Source of the DNA: Burkholderiaceae bacterium | GTDB taxonomy: Bacteria > Pseudomonadota > Gammaproteobacteria > Burkholderiales > Burkholderiaceae_C | Assembly: GCA_023954035.1 (NCBI GenBank) | Contig: JAMLIT010000035.1 | Location: forward strand, 1 to 39,823 | DNA: 39,823 nt | Direction of reading: 5' to 3' | Part shown: one piece after another, positions 15,926-24,294 of the stretch | How positions within the stretch are numbered: the stretch's first letter is position 1 | Layout: every line of letters starts with the position of its first letter | Made by a program: the position numbers and the translations under genes | The notes under the pieces: model-generated | Database searches by the model: none | The model's input: the letters and a program-made list of their open reading frames with translations, nothing else | What the model was told of the DNA's origin: nothing

Positions 15926-16660
15926 ATGGCCACAAGCAATCCGGCACGCATCGACAAGGTGCTGGTGGTGGATGACGATGCACGCATCCGCGACCTGTTG
16001 CGCCGCTATCTCACGCAGGAGGGACTGGAAGTCATCCTGGCCGAGGACGGCAAGGCACTCAACCGCATCCTGCTGCGCGATACCGTGGATTTGATCGTGC
16101 TCGACCTCATGATGCCGGGGGAAGACGGCCTGTCGATCTGCAGGCGCCTGCGCGCTGCCAACGAGCGGACGCCCATCATCATGCTGACGGCCAAGGGCGA
16201 GGACGTGGACCGCATCGTCGGGCTCGAAGTCGGTGCAGACGACTATCTCGGCAAACCCTTCAATCCGCGCGAGCTGTTGGCCCGGATCCACGCAGTGCTG
16301 CGCCGCCGTCCTGCCCAGGAAGCACCGGGCGCGCCGTCGGGTGACAACGAAACCGTCAGCTTTGGGCCGTTCACTTTTGACCTGGGCACCCGCGCCCTCC
16401 AGAAAAATGGCGAAGAACTGCCTCTGACGACCGGAGAATTCGCCATGCTCAAGGCCCTGGTGCGGCACCCGCGCCAGCCGCTGTCCCGCGAAAAGCTGGC
16501 GCTGTTGGCCCGTGGCCGCGAGTTCGAGCCCTTTGATCGCAGCCTGGACGTCCAAGTGTCGCGTCTGAGAAAGCTCATTGAGGAAGACGCCGCCGCTCCG
16601 CGCTACATCCAGACCGTCTGGGGCGTCGGCTACGTGTTCGTGCCCGATGGCGCGGGCTGA
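15926..16660 (+). CDS. ompR: OmpR-family response regulator
   Basis: A 244-residue two-component response regulator. The receiver domain has the acidic pair VVDDDAR, phosphoacceptor Asp60 in VLDLMMPGEDG, Thr in MLTAKGED and Lys in LGKPF; a winged-helix output domain follows (about 140-240) ending RYIQTVWGVGYVFVP. The receiver and its spacing match OmpR closely. GAGGAG stands five bases before the ATG at 15926. The histidine kinase gene envZ follows after 65 nt, so they form a pair, in the classical ompR-envZ order. Likely governs porin or envelope genes in response to osmotic or pH signals, as in the family; the targets here are unknown. Confidence 0.93.
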   Translation: MATSNPARIDKVLVVDDDARIRDLLRRYLTQEGLEVILAEDGKALNRILLRDTVDLIVLDLMMPGEDGLSICRRLRAANERTPIIMLTAKGEDVDRIVGLEVGADDYLGKPFNPRELLARIHAVLRRRPAQEAPGAPSGDNETVSFGPFTFDLGTRALQKNGEELPLTTGEFAMLKALVRHPRQPLSREKLALLARGREFEPFDRSLDVQVSRLRKLIEEDAAAPRYIQTVWGVGYVFVPDGAG

Positions 16661-16725
16661 ACGCTGGCGCAGTTGCCACGCGATGCGGCTTCGTTTCGCG
16701 CTGCACGCCCTCGCAGACCGCTGCC

Positions 16726-18204
16726 ATGCCGCTGAGCACTGACACCGAGCAAACCAACCCCGCACCACTGGAGCGGCGGGACACGCCTGTCCCGCGCAAG
16801 CGGGTGGAACTGAACCTGTTCTGGCGCACGTTTTTTCTGCTCAGTGTGCTGCTGTTTGGCAGCATCCTGGCCTGGCTGCAGACCCTCCGGGCGCTGGAAT
16901 TCGAGCCCCGCGCCCTGCACACCGCCCAGCAAATCGCATCGCTCGTAAACCTCAGCCGGGCCGCCCTGGTGCATGCCGACCCGATTGCGCGGGTATCGCT
17001 GATCAAGACCATGGCTGACCAGGAGGGCGTGCGCATCCTGCCGCGCGAGCCCGGCGACCGCTTCGAACTGCTCGACAATTCGGACCTGGGCTTGCGCCTG
17101 ACCGAGGAGCTGACGCGCCGACTGGGCCAGGGCGCGATCGTGGCGCAAAGCGTGAATGACGAAAAAGGCCTCTGGGTGGGGTTTACCATCAACGGCGATG
17201 CCAATTGGCTTCTGATGGACCGCTCGCGCTTTACGCCGGCTGGGGGCCGAACCTGGCTGATCTGGCTGGTCACGGCAGGCGCGCTGTCGCTTGCTGGCGC
17301 CGCGGCCATTGCCCGGCTCATCAACCAGCCACTCAAACGCCTGTCCTTTGCGGCCAACCGCGTGCGCGACGGTGACTTTGCCGCCAGCCGGCTCGACGAA
17401 GAGGCCGTGACCAGCGAGATTCGCGAGGTCAACATCGGCTTCAACCGCATGGCGCAAAAGCTCGCCAAGCTGGAACAGGACCGCGCCGTCATGCTCGCCG
17501 GAATTTCGCACGACCTGCGCACGCCCCTGGCGCGTCTGCGGCTGGAGACCGAAATGAGCGTCTCGGACGAAATGGCGCGCGAGCACATGGTGGCCGACAT
17601 CGTGCAGCTCGACGCCACGATCGACAAGTTTCTCGACTATGCGCGTCCCGACCACGTCACCTTGACCCCGGTGAATTTGCGCGGGGTCGTGGCCTCCTGC
17701 GTCTACGCCGTGCAGGACCACCGTGAGCTGCAGATCAGCATGGACGTTCCCGAAGACCTCAACGTGCTTGCCGATGAAGTGGAACTGGCCCGCATTCTTT
17801 CCAACCTGCTGGAAAACGCGCGCCGCTACGGAAAAAGCGCAGACACCGAGGTCACCCGCGTCGAAATCGCGGCCAAAGGACGCGAACAATGGGTGTTGCT
17901 CAAGCTGCGCGACCACGGCCCGGGCGTGCCGCCCGAACAACTCGCCAATCTGACCAAACCCTTTTTCCGCGGCGACTCCGCGCGTACCGCTGCGGCGGGC
18001 GCAGGACTCGGACTCTCGATCGTCGACAAGACGATTCAGCGCATGGGGGGAATCTTCGCGCTGGCCAATGCAGCTTCGGGCGGCTTGGTCGCCCACGTCC
18101 AATTGCAGCGTGCCGGCATGGCCGAGGGCGCCGCCGAAGCGCACCAGCGCTTGCATCGACCGCTGGTCAAGCGCAAGTTGCCACCACGCGCTACGAGGAA
18201 CTGA
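16726..18204 (+). CDS. envZ: EnvZ-type sensor histidine kinase
   Basis: A 492-residue inner-membrane histidine kinase that would phosphorylate the neighbouring OmpR. It has a transmembrane helix at about 32-52, a periplasmic loop of roughly 120 residues, a second helix at 176-196, a HAMP domain, the phosphoacceptor His262 in [14 protein letters not shown], and an ATPase domain with [12 protein letters not shown] (N box), RDHGPGVP (G1) and GAGLGLSIV (G2). The H-box context matches EnvZ. The C-terminus has a basic tail beyond the ATPase fold (about 25 residues). The last 14 bp overlap the 3' end of ispF on the other strand. No alternative start is convincing. Confidence 0.92.
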   Translation: MPLSTDTEQTNPAPLERRDTPVPRKRVELNLFWRTFFLLSVLLFGSILAWLQTLRALEFEPRALHTAQQIASLVNLSRAALVHADPIARVSLIKTMADQEGVRILPREPGDRFELLDNSDLGLRLTEELTRRLGQGAIVAQSVNDEKGLWVGFTINGDANWLLMDRSRFTPAGGRTWLIWLVTAGALSLAGAAAIARLINQPLKRLSFAANRVRDGDFAASRLDEEAVTSEIREVNIGFNRMAQKLAKLEQDRAVMLAGISHDLRTPLARLRLETEMSVSDEMAREHMVADIVQLDATIDKFLDYARPDHVTLTPVNLRGVVASCVYAVQDHRELQISMDVPEDLNVLADEVELARILSNLLENARRYGKSADTEVTRVEIAAKGREQWVLLKLRDHGPGVPPEQLANLTKPFFRGDSARTAAAGAGLGLSIVDKTIQRMGGIFALANAASGGLVAHVQLQRAGMAEGAAEAHQRLHRPLVKRKLPPRATRN

Positions 18205-18679
18205 ACAGCAGCGCGATAGCGCGCGCCTCGATTGCCAGACCCTGCCCCACCGGCCCCAGGCGCTCGGCGGTTTTCGCCTTGACGTTCACCCGATCCAACG
18301 GCAGGCCCAGCGCCGCAGCAATGTGCGCACGCATGGCGTCGCGGTAGGGTGCGAGCCGGGGTGCTTGTGCCACGACAGTGCAGTCGACGTTGCCAGGCTC
18401 GAATCCGGCGGCCCGCACCCGGCGTGCTGCCTCGGTCAACAAGCACAACGAGTCGGCGCCGCCGAAGCTGGGATCGGTGTCGGGAAAGTGCGTGCCGATG
18501 TCGCCCAGCGCTGCCGCACCAAGAAGGGCATCGGTAATCGCATGCAGCAGCACATCGGCATCCGAATGCCCGAGCAGGCCCAACGGATGGTCGATGGCGA
18601 CGCCGCCAATGACCAGCGCGCGGCCCGGAACCAGCGCATGAACGTCCCAGCCTTCCCCGATGCGCAGGGCCATGCTCAT
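18191..18679 (-). CDS. ispF: 2-C-methyl-D-erythritol 2,4-cyclodiphosphate synthase
   Basis: The MEP-pathway enzyme that cyclises CDP-ME 2-phosphate to MEcPP on the way to isoprenoids. The 162-residue protein has the metal-binding GWDVHAL motif near the N-terminus (Asp and His ligands), [29 protein letters not shown] and the C-terminal [14 protein letters not shown]. Length matches the family (E. coli 159). The ATG at 18679 overlaps the ispD stop as ATGA, so it is translationally coupled to ispD. A longer frame upstream lies inside ispD and is rejected. Its 3' end overlaps the convergent envZ by 14 bp. Confidence 0.97.
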   Translation of the reverse strand: MSMALRIGEGWDVHALVPGRALVIGGVAIDHPLGLLGHSDADVLLHAITDALLGAAALGDIGTHFPDTDPSFGGADSLCLLTEAARRVRAAGFEPGNVDCTVVAQAPRLAPYRDAMRAHIAAALGLPLDRVNVKAKTAERLGPVGQGLAIEARAIALLFSSS

Positions 18680-19527
18680 CGGTTCTCCTGCTGGGCGGCG
18701 GGCGGGCATGCGTGTCCCGGCGCGCCGCCAAAGCGCGCCAACGTGCCCGCGTGCATGCGCTGGACAAGCACGGCTTCGGCCAGGGCGAAATCCTCGGGGA
18801 ACGTGACTTTGAAGTTCAGAGCGCTGCCAGGGACCAGCCTGGGATGCTCGCCCGTGGCCTCGATGGCGCTGGCCTCGTCGGTCGCGGTCGAGCCAAATTG
18901 CTCAAGCGCCTTGGTCAGTTGACCCAGGCGAAACATCTGGGGCGTCTGCGCCAGCCATTTGTCACCGCGGTCCACGGTGGAAACGACGCGGATCCCGCCC
19001 GGCCCCGCGCTGGCGGTCTTGAGCGTGTCGGCCAGCTTGTGCGCCAGCAAGCCGCCCACCTGGTCGCCCACGCAGGCGTCGATCAGGGCGTTGATCTGCT
19101 CGGCGCTCACCAAGCAGCGCGCCGCATCGTGCACCAGCACCCAGTCGCGCTCCTGCGCGCCACGCTCGACCAGTGCGCGCAGGCTGCCACGCACCGTTTC
19201 GGCCCGGCTGGCACCGCCGCACGGCACGGCGAAATAGCCCGACCCCGGGTGGCTGTCGAAAAACTCGTCGCCTGGCGCCACGGCCACCAGCGTGCTGCGC
19301 AGGCGCTCTACCCCGGCAAAGGCCGCCAAGGTGTGCAGCACCAGCGGCCTGCCCGCCACCAGTCGGTACTGCTTGGGCGCCTCAGCCGTCCCTCCTGCGC
19401 CGGCCGAGGCGCGCACGCCTGTGCCGGCACAAGGCACCACCGCCCAGAAATTGCAGGGGACAGGCGGGCGCACAGGTCGGGGCCCCGGCTCGGACCCCCT
19501 CTGCGCTGTGGAAAAAACATCGGACAT
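18676..19527 (-). CDS. ispD: 2-C-methyl-D-erythritol 4-phosphate cytidylyltransferase
   Basis: Couples MEP to CTP giving CDP-ME, the third step of the MEP pathway. The 283-residue protein has the nucleotide-binding [11 protein letters not shown], then [18 protein letters not shown] with the catalytic Arg and Lys, [12 protein letters not shown] and the C-terminal [11 protein letters not shown] plus [18 protein letters not shown]. Compared with E. coli IspD (236 aa) it has a proline-rich N-terminal extension of about 26 residues and a few extra Gly/Ala residues in the GxGxR loop; the tail after the fold is also longer. The start ATG 19527 is the only good one. Divergent from mfd with 91 nt between starts. 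Confidence 0.95.
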   Translation of the reverse strand: MSDVFSTAQRGSEPGPRPVRPPVPCNFWAVVPCAGTGVRASAGAGGTAEAPKQYRLVAGRPLVLHTLAAFAGVERLRSTLVAVAPGDEFFDSHPGSGYFAVPCGGASRAETVRGSLRALVERGAQERDWVLVHDAARCLVSAEQINALIDACVGDQVGGLLAHKLADTLKTASAGPGGIRVVSTVDRGDKWLAQTPQMFRLGQLTKALEQFGSTATDEASAIEATGEHPRLVPGSALNFKVTFPEDFALAEAVLVQRMHAGTLARFGGAPGHACPPAAQQENR

Positions 19528-19618
19528 GCCTGCATTCTAGAATTGCGGCTCCCGCCACGCCGGGTGGTTGCCTGCCTGGCGCTACCGGGGCGCCGGTGCG
19601 GCCTTTTCCCCCGCGTGC

Positions 19619-22600
19619 ATGCAACTCCCCAAACTCTCTCCAGGCAAGCGCTTTGGCTTGCCCCGACCCCCTGGCAGCGCCGACGCGCTGCTGCTCGCGC
19701 AACTCGCAGAGCGCGAACGTGCGCAGCAGGGCGTCACCGCCATCGTCACGGCCGATGCGGCCGACGCCCGGCGCCTGCTCGATGAAATCGCCTTCTTCGC
19801 ACCTGGCCTGCGCTGCGCCCTGTTCCCGGACTGGGAAACGCTGCCCTATGACAGCTTCTCGCCGCACCAGGACCTGATCAGCGAGCGCCTGGCGACGTTG
19901 TGGCGCATCAGCCAGCGCGACCGCGACACTGGCGCAGACGTGGTGCTGGTGCCAGCAACCACGGCGCTGTACCGACTTGCACCACCGTCGTTTTTGGCAG
20001 GCTACACCTTTCACTTCCAGGTCGGTCAAAAGCTCGACGAAGCCAAGCTGCGCGCCCAGCTCACCTTGGCTGGTTATGCCCACGTGGGCCAGGTGGTCAG
20101 CCCCGGCGAATACGCCGTGCGTGGCGGCTTGATAGACCTGTTCCCGATGGGCTCCACCGTGCCCTACCGGGTCGACTTGTTCGACGACCAGATTGATTCG
20201 CTGCGCGCCTTCGACCCGGACAGCCAGCGCAGCCTCTACCCCGTGCCCGAGGTGCGATTGCTGCCGGGCCGAGAATTCCCCATGGACGACGACGCCCGCG
20301 CACGCTTTCGCAGCCGCTGGCGCGAAATGCTGGAGGGCGACCCGACCAAGAGCCGCATTTACAAAGACATCGGTCAGGGCGTGGCCACGGCCGGCATCGA
20401 GTATTACCTGCCGCTGTTCTTCGACCAAACCGCGACCGTTTTCGACTATCTTGGAGACAAAGCCACGGTCGTGCTGCACGGCGATTTGGAGCCGGCGTTT
20501 CAGCGCTTCTGGCAGGATACGCGCGACCGCTACCGCCTGGTGCAGGGCGACCCCGAGCGCCCGGCCTTGCCGCCCGAAGCGCTGTTCCTCGGCGCCGACC
20601 AGTTCTATAGCCGCGCCAAGGAGCATGCCCAACTGGCGATTCGGCCCGGCATCGAAGATGTGCAATCCAGTGCGCTGTTCCAGCGACTGCCCGATCTCAC
20701 GGTTCTAAGGGGCGCTGCCGAACCGCTGTCGCGCCTGCGTGCACATGTGCAGGCCAGCCCGCACCGGGTGCTGCTGCTCGCCGAGAGTGCCGGGCGGCGC
20801 GAAAGTCTGCTCGACTTTTTGCGCACTGGCGGCGTCAATCCACCCGCCTTTGATTCCCTGGAAGAATTCGAGCAAAACGACAGCGAGCCCCTCGGCATTG
20901 CCACTGCCGCCCTGGCCGAAGGCTTTGCCTGGGTCGAGCGCGGGATTGACTTCGTCACCGAAACCGAGCTCTTTGCCACCCCCGCCACCACGCGGCGCAG
21001 GCGCAAGCAGGAACAGGTGAGCGATGTCGAGTCGCTCATCAAAGACCTCTCGGAACTCAGCTTGGGCGACCCGGTGGTGCACAGCGCGCATGGCATCGGC
21101 CGCTATCGGGGCCTCGTGAACATGGATGTGGGCAACCAGAACCCCGACGGCACGCCCGCTCTGCAAGAATTTCTGCACCTTGAATACGCGGCAGACGCCG
21201 TGCTCTACGTGCCGGTGAGCCAGCTGCAGCTCATCAGCCGCTACTGCGGCGTGTCGCCCGACGACGCGCCGCTGCACAAACTGGGCAGCGGCCAGTGGGA
21301 GAAAGCCAAGCGAAAAGCGGCCGAGCAGGTGCGCGACAGCGCTGCCGAGTTGCTCAACATCTACGCCCGCCGCGCCGCGCGCGAAGGCCACGCCTTCCGC
21401 TACAACGCGCCGGACTACGAGCAGTTTGTGAGCGACTTTGGCTTCGAGGAAACGGCCGACCAGAACGCTGCCATCCACGCCGTCATCCAGGACATGATCA
21501 GCCCACGCCCCATGGACCGCCTGGTCTGCGGCGATGTCGGCTTTGGCAAAACCGAAGTGGCCTTGCGCGCGGCCTTTGTCGCGGTCACGGGCGGCAAGCA
21601 AGTGGCCTTTCTGGCGCCGACCACCTTGCTCGCCGAGCAGCACTACCAAACGCTGGTGGACCGTTTTTCCAAATGGCCGGTGAGAGTCGCTGAGGTTTCA
21701 CGCTTTCGCTCCGGCAAGGAAGTCACCGCTGCGCTCAAGGGCATTGCCGACGGCACGGTGGACATCGTCGTCGGCACGCACAAACTACTCTCGGAATCGA
21801 CCAAATTCCACGATCTTGGTCTGCTCATCATTGACGAAGAGCACCGCTTTGGCGTGCGCCACAAGGAGCAGATGAAGCAGTTGCGCGCCGAGGTCGATGT
21901 GCTGACGCTCACCGCAACACCCATCCCACGCACGCTGGGCATGGCGCTCGAAGGCCTGCGCGACCTCTCGGTGATTGCCACCGCACCGCAGCGGCGTTTG
22001 GCCATCAAGACCTTTGTGCGCAGCGAAGGCACGGGCGTCATTCGGGAAGCCGTGCTGCGCGAATTGAAGCGCGGCGGGCAGGTGTACTTTCTGCACAACG
22101 AGGTTGAAACCATCGAGAACCGGCGCCAGAAGCTGGAAGAAATCTTGCCCGAGGCGCGCATTGCCGTGGCCCACGGCCAGATGCCCGAGCGCGAGCTCGA
22201 AAAGGTGATGCGCGACTTTGTCGCCCAGCGCTACAACCTGCTGCTGTGTTCAACCATCATTGAAACCGGCATCGACGTGCCCACGGCCAACACCATCGTC
22301 ATGAGCCGCGCCGACAAGTTTGGCCTGGCGCAACTGCACCAGCTGCGCGGGCGCGTCGGTCGCAGCCACCACCAGGCCTATGCCTACCTGATGGTGCCCG
22401 ACGTCGATAGCCTCACCAAGCAGGCGCAGCAGCGGCTCGACGCCATCCAGGCCATGGAGGAGCTGGGCAGCGGCTTCTACCTGGCCATGCACGACCTGGA
22501 AATTCGCGGCGCAGGCGAGGTGCTTGGGGAGAACCAGAGCGGCAACATCATGGAAATCGGTTTTCAGTTGTACAACGAAATGTTGGGCGAAGCCGTGCGC

Positions 22601-23110
22601 AGCCTCAAGGCCGGCAAGGAGCCAGACCTGCTGGCGCCGCTCAACGTGACCACCGACATCAACCTGCACGCCCCTGCCCTGCTGCCGGAGGACTACTGTG
22701 GGGATGTGCATTTGCGGCTCTCGTTCTACAAGAAGCTGGCCACGGCGCATACGGGCGAGCAGATCGATGGACTGCTCGAAGAAATCGTCGATCGCTTCGG
22801 CAAACTGCCGCCGCAGGCGCAGACGCTGTTCGACGTCCACCGCCTGCGGGTGCTGTCGCAACCTTACGGCGTGCTCAAGGTCGACTCTGCGCCCACGGTC
22901 ACTACCATCAGCTTCCGACCCGGCGCCCCGGTGGACCCCATGCGCGTCATCGACCTGGTGCAGAAAAACCGCCATATCAAGCTGGCGGGCAACGAGAAGC
23001 TGCGCATCGAGCGCGAACTGCCCGATGCGCCTGCCCGCGCCCAGCTGGTGCGGGATCTCTTGCGCCATCTGGGCGCTCCGGTCCACGCCAGCGCGGTAGC
23101 ATCCCATTGA
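19619..23110 (+). CDS. mfd: transcription-repair coupling factor
   Basis: A DNA translocase that removes RNA polymerase stalled at lesions and recruits UvrA. The 1163-residue protein has the UvrB-homology N-terminal modules (DWETLPYDSFSPHQDLISER; GEYAVRGGLIDLFP), the CarD-like RNA polymerase interaction domain (LSLGDPVVHSAHGIGRYRG, near 490-510), the RecG-like motor with CGDVGFGKTEVALRAAF (Walker A), LIIDEEHRFGVRH (motif II) and the TRG-type QLRGRVGRS (motif VI), and the C-terminal TRCF domain. Size matches E. coli Mfd (1148). ATG 19619 is preferred over an upstream non-ATG start. A strong hairpin follows the stop. ispD is divergent. Confidence 0.97.
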   Translation: MQLPKLSPGKRFGLPRPPGSADALLLAQLAERERAQQGVTAIVTADAADARRLLDEIAFFAPGLRCALFPDWETLPYDSFSPHQDLISERLATLWRISQRDRDTGADVVLVPATTALYRLAPPSFLAGYTFHFQVGQKLDEAKLRAQLTLAGYAHVGQVVSPGEYAVRGGLIDLFPMGSTVPYRVDLFDDQIDSLRAFDPDSQRSLYPVPEVRLLPGREFPMDDDARARFRSRWREMLEGDPTKSRIYKDIGQGVATAGIEYYLPLFFDQTATVFDYLGDKATVVLHGDLEPAFQRFWQDTRDRYRLVQGDPERPALPPEALFLGADQFYSRAKEHAQLAIRPGIEDVQSSALFQRLPDLTVLRGAAEPLSRLRAHVQASPHRVLLLAESAGRRESLLDFLRTGGVNPPAFDSLEEFEQNDSEPLGIATAALAEGFAWVERGIDFVTETELFATPATTRRRRKQEQVSDVESLIKDLSELSLGDPVVHSAHGIGRYRGLVNMDVGNQNPDGTPALQEFLHLEYAADAVLYVPVSQLQLISRYCGVSPDDAPLHKLGSGQWEKAKRKAAEQVRDSAAELLNIYARRAAREGHAFRYNAPDYEQFVSDFGFEETADQNAAIHAVIQDMISPRPMDRLVCGDVGFGKTEVALRAAFVAVTGGKQVAFLAPTTLLAEQHYQTLVDRFSKWPVRVAEVSRFRSGKEVTAALKGIADGTVDIVVGTHKLLSESTKFHDLGLLIIDEEHRFGVRHKEQMKQLRAEVDVLTLTATPIPRTLGMALEGLRDLSVIATAPQRRLAIKTFVRSEGTGVIREAVLRELKRGGQVYFLHNEVETIENRRQKLEEILPEARIAVAHGQMPERELEKVMRDFVAQRYNLLLCSTIIETGIDVPTANTIVMSRADKFGLAQLHQLRGRVGRSHHQAYAYLMVPDVDSLTKQAQQRLDAIQAMEELGSGFYLAMHDLEIRGAGEVLGENQSGNIMEIGFQLYNEMLGEAVRSLKAGKEPDLLAPLNVTTDINLHAPALLPEDYCGDVHLRLSFYKKLATAHTGEQIDGLLEEIVDRFGKLPPQAQTLFDVHRLRVLSQPYGVLKVDSAPTVTTISFRPGAPVDPMRVIDLVQKNRHIKLAGNEKLRIERELPDAPARAQLVRDLLRHLGAPVHASAVASH

Positions 23111-23139
23111 AATAGCCGGCCCCGCCAGGCCGGCTATTT
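23110..23139. terminator. hairpin between mfd and the convergent stress gene
   Basis: A 12-bp perfect stem (23110-23121 with 23128-23139) and six-base loop starting at the last base of the mfd stop codon. The T-run after it is only TTTA, so it may act as a bidirectional but weak intrinsic terminator. Confidence 0.7.
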
Positions 23140-23168
23140 ACTGTCGTGCAGCCATGCCGCCAGATCGG

Positions 23169-24092
23169 TCAGGCGTTGGCAAAACGGTCGCGCATGGCTT
23201 TGACTTCATCGTGGTTGCGCTGGGCGCCGGCGGACTGGCGCGAGACAAGATCGCGCACGTCTCCTGGAAGCGGCTTTTTCAGTGTCTTGCGGTAGGCAGC
23301 CACTGCCGAGTCCTCGCCGCGTTCGCATTCCTGCAGCACGGCCTTGTCGTCCATGGTGGACAGGGCCGTCTTGACCGCCACCCAGCCGCGGTGCATCGCG
23401 CCGACTGCGGTGCCGCCGTCGGCAGGCTCGCCGCCGTACTGCCGAATCATTTGTTCGAGTTCGCGCGCCGCTGTCGCGCAGTCGGTCGCACGGCGCGACA
23501 GCAGGTTCTTGACCTCAGTCGAGTCGGCATGTTCGGCAGAGGTGCGAAAGCCATATTCCCCATCGCGGCTGGTTTCGAGCAAGTTGTTCAGAACGTCGAC
23601 GACATCGTCGTTCTCCATGGCCTGCGCTGCCGATCCCAAGGCCCGCTCGCGTGCGGCCCGGGTGGCGTGACGCGCCTGCGGCCATTCGAGCGACGAAGTG
23701 CCGCGGTCGGTGATCCACCGATCGCGCAGAGTGGGCTCCACGGTTTCAAAAGGCCCTTCGTACAGGCCGACCGATTGCCATCCCAGCGCATAGGCAGGAT
23801 GGTAGTCTTCGTAGCTTCGCCCCTCGGTCACGTAGGGCTCGTCTCGGTAGGCCTCGCGCCAGTACGCCTCCTCTGCCGTGGGATTGACGGCCTCGGCAGC
23901 GGCCTTGCCCGCCAGGCCGCCGGCGACCGCGCCCACCACGCCGCCTATCGCAGCGCCCACTGGCCCGGCAAACGCGCCGGTGGCAACGCCGGCCGCAGCG
24001 CCGCCCGCCGCGGCGCCCAGGCCAGTACCTACCGGGTGGGCGCCGGGCTCCTTGGTAATGGGGTCACGGTTCGCATCATTTCGATCAGACAT
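23169..24092 (-). CDS. glycine-zipper plus DUF2383 (PA2169-type) four-helix-bundle protein
   Basis: A 307-residue protein in two parts. Residues 20-70 are a glycine/alanine-rich stretch (GLGAAAGGAAAGVATGAFAGP and following) that looks like a glycine zipper and may associate with membranes. The second half, from about residue 165, matches the PA2169-type ferritin-like helical bundle (DDVVDVLNNLLETSRDGEYG, then KTALSTMDDKAVLQECERGE). Such proteins are often expressed under stress, but their role is unknown. ATG 24092 has AAGGAG at good spacing; the longer frame upstream is rejected. It converges on mfd. The centre (YHPAYALGWQS) is a family-like segment of stress proteins seen in betaproteobacteria, from memory. 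Confidence 0.85.
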   Translation of the reverse strand: MSDRNDANRDPITKEPGAHPVGTGLGAAAGGAAAGVATGAFAGPVGAAIGGVVGAVAGGLAGKAAAEAVNPTAEEAYWREAYRDEPYVTEGRSYEDYHPAYALGWQSVGLYEGPFETVEPTLRDRWITDRGTSSLEWPQARHATRAARERALGSAAQAMENDDVVDVLNNLLETSRDGEYGFRTSAEHADSTEVKNLLSRRATDCATAARELEQMIRQYGGEPADGGTAVGAMHRGWVAVKTALSTMDDKAVLQECERGEDSAVAAYRKTLKKPLPGDVRDLVSRQSAGAQRNHDEVKAMRDRFANA

Positions 24093-24230
24093 CTCTGGCT
24101 CCTTGGTTGGTTCAATGAAGCCATTCTGGAAGCGCCACCCAGGGGTAAGGGTGCGCGCGCCGCGCACTGGCGTGTAGGAATTCTTCGCATGAAGACGGGC
24201 GGCGCGTGCGGCCCGCTCCGTCTAGCGGAG

Positions 24231-24294
24231 AGCTATTAAATTAATAGCTTAAAACGCTCATAAAATAAGCGCTAGAGCCCATTTTGTCTCAAAT
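24231..24294 (-). repeat. interspersed repeat, copy 4 (over the ntrC stop codon)
   Basis: On minus it reads CAAAATGGGCTCTAGCGCTT, then ATTTTATGAGCGTTTT, then a palindrome AGCTATTAA-T-TTAATAGCT. It contains two potential stem-loops: the palindrome (24231-24249) and AGCGCTTAT/ATGAGCGTT, which pairs imperfectly with G-U wobbles. The TAG of CTCTAG is the ntrC stop codon, so the last residues of NtrC are encoded by the repeat. Confidence 0.65.

Noticed and set aside
18676-19527. IspD as inactive because of the altered GxGxR loop
   Set aside because: The arginine and the PKQY lysine are kept and other motifs are intact; the loop is merely a few residues longer.
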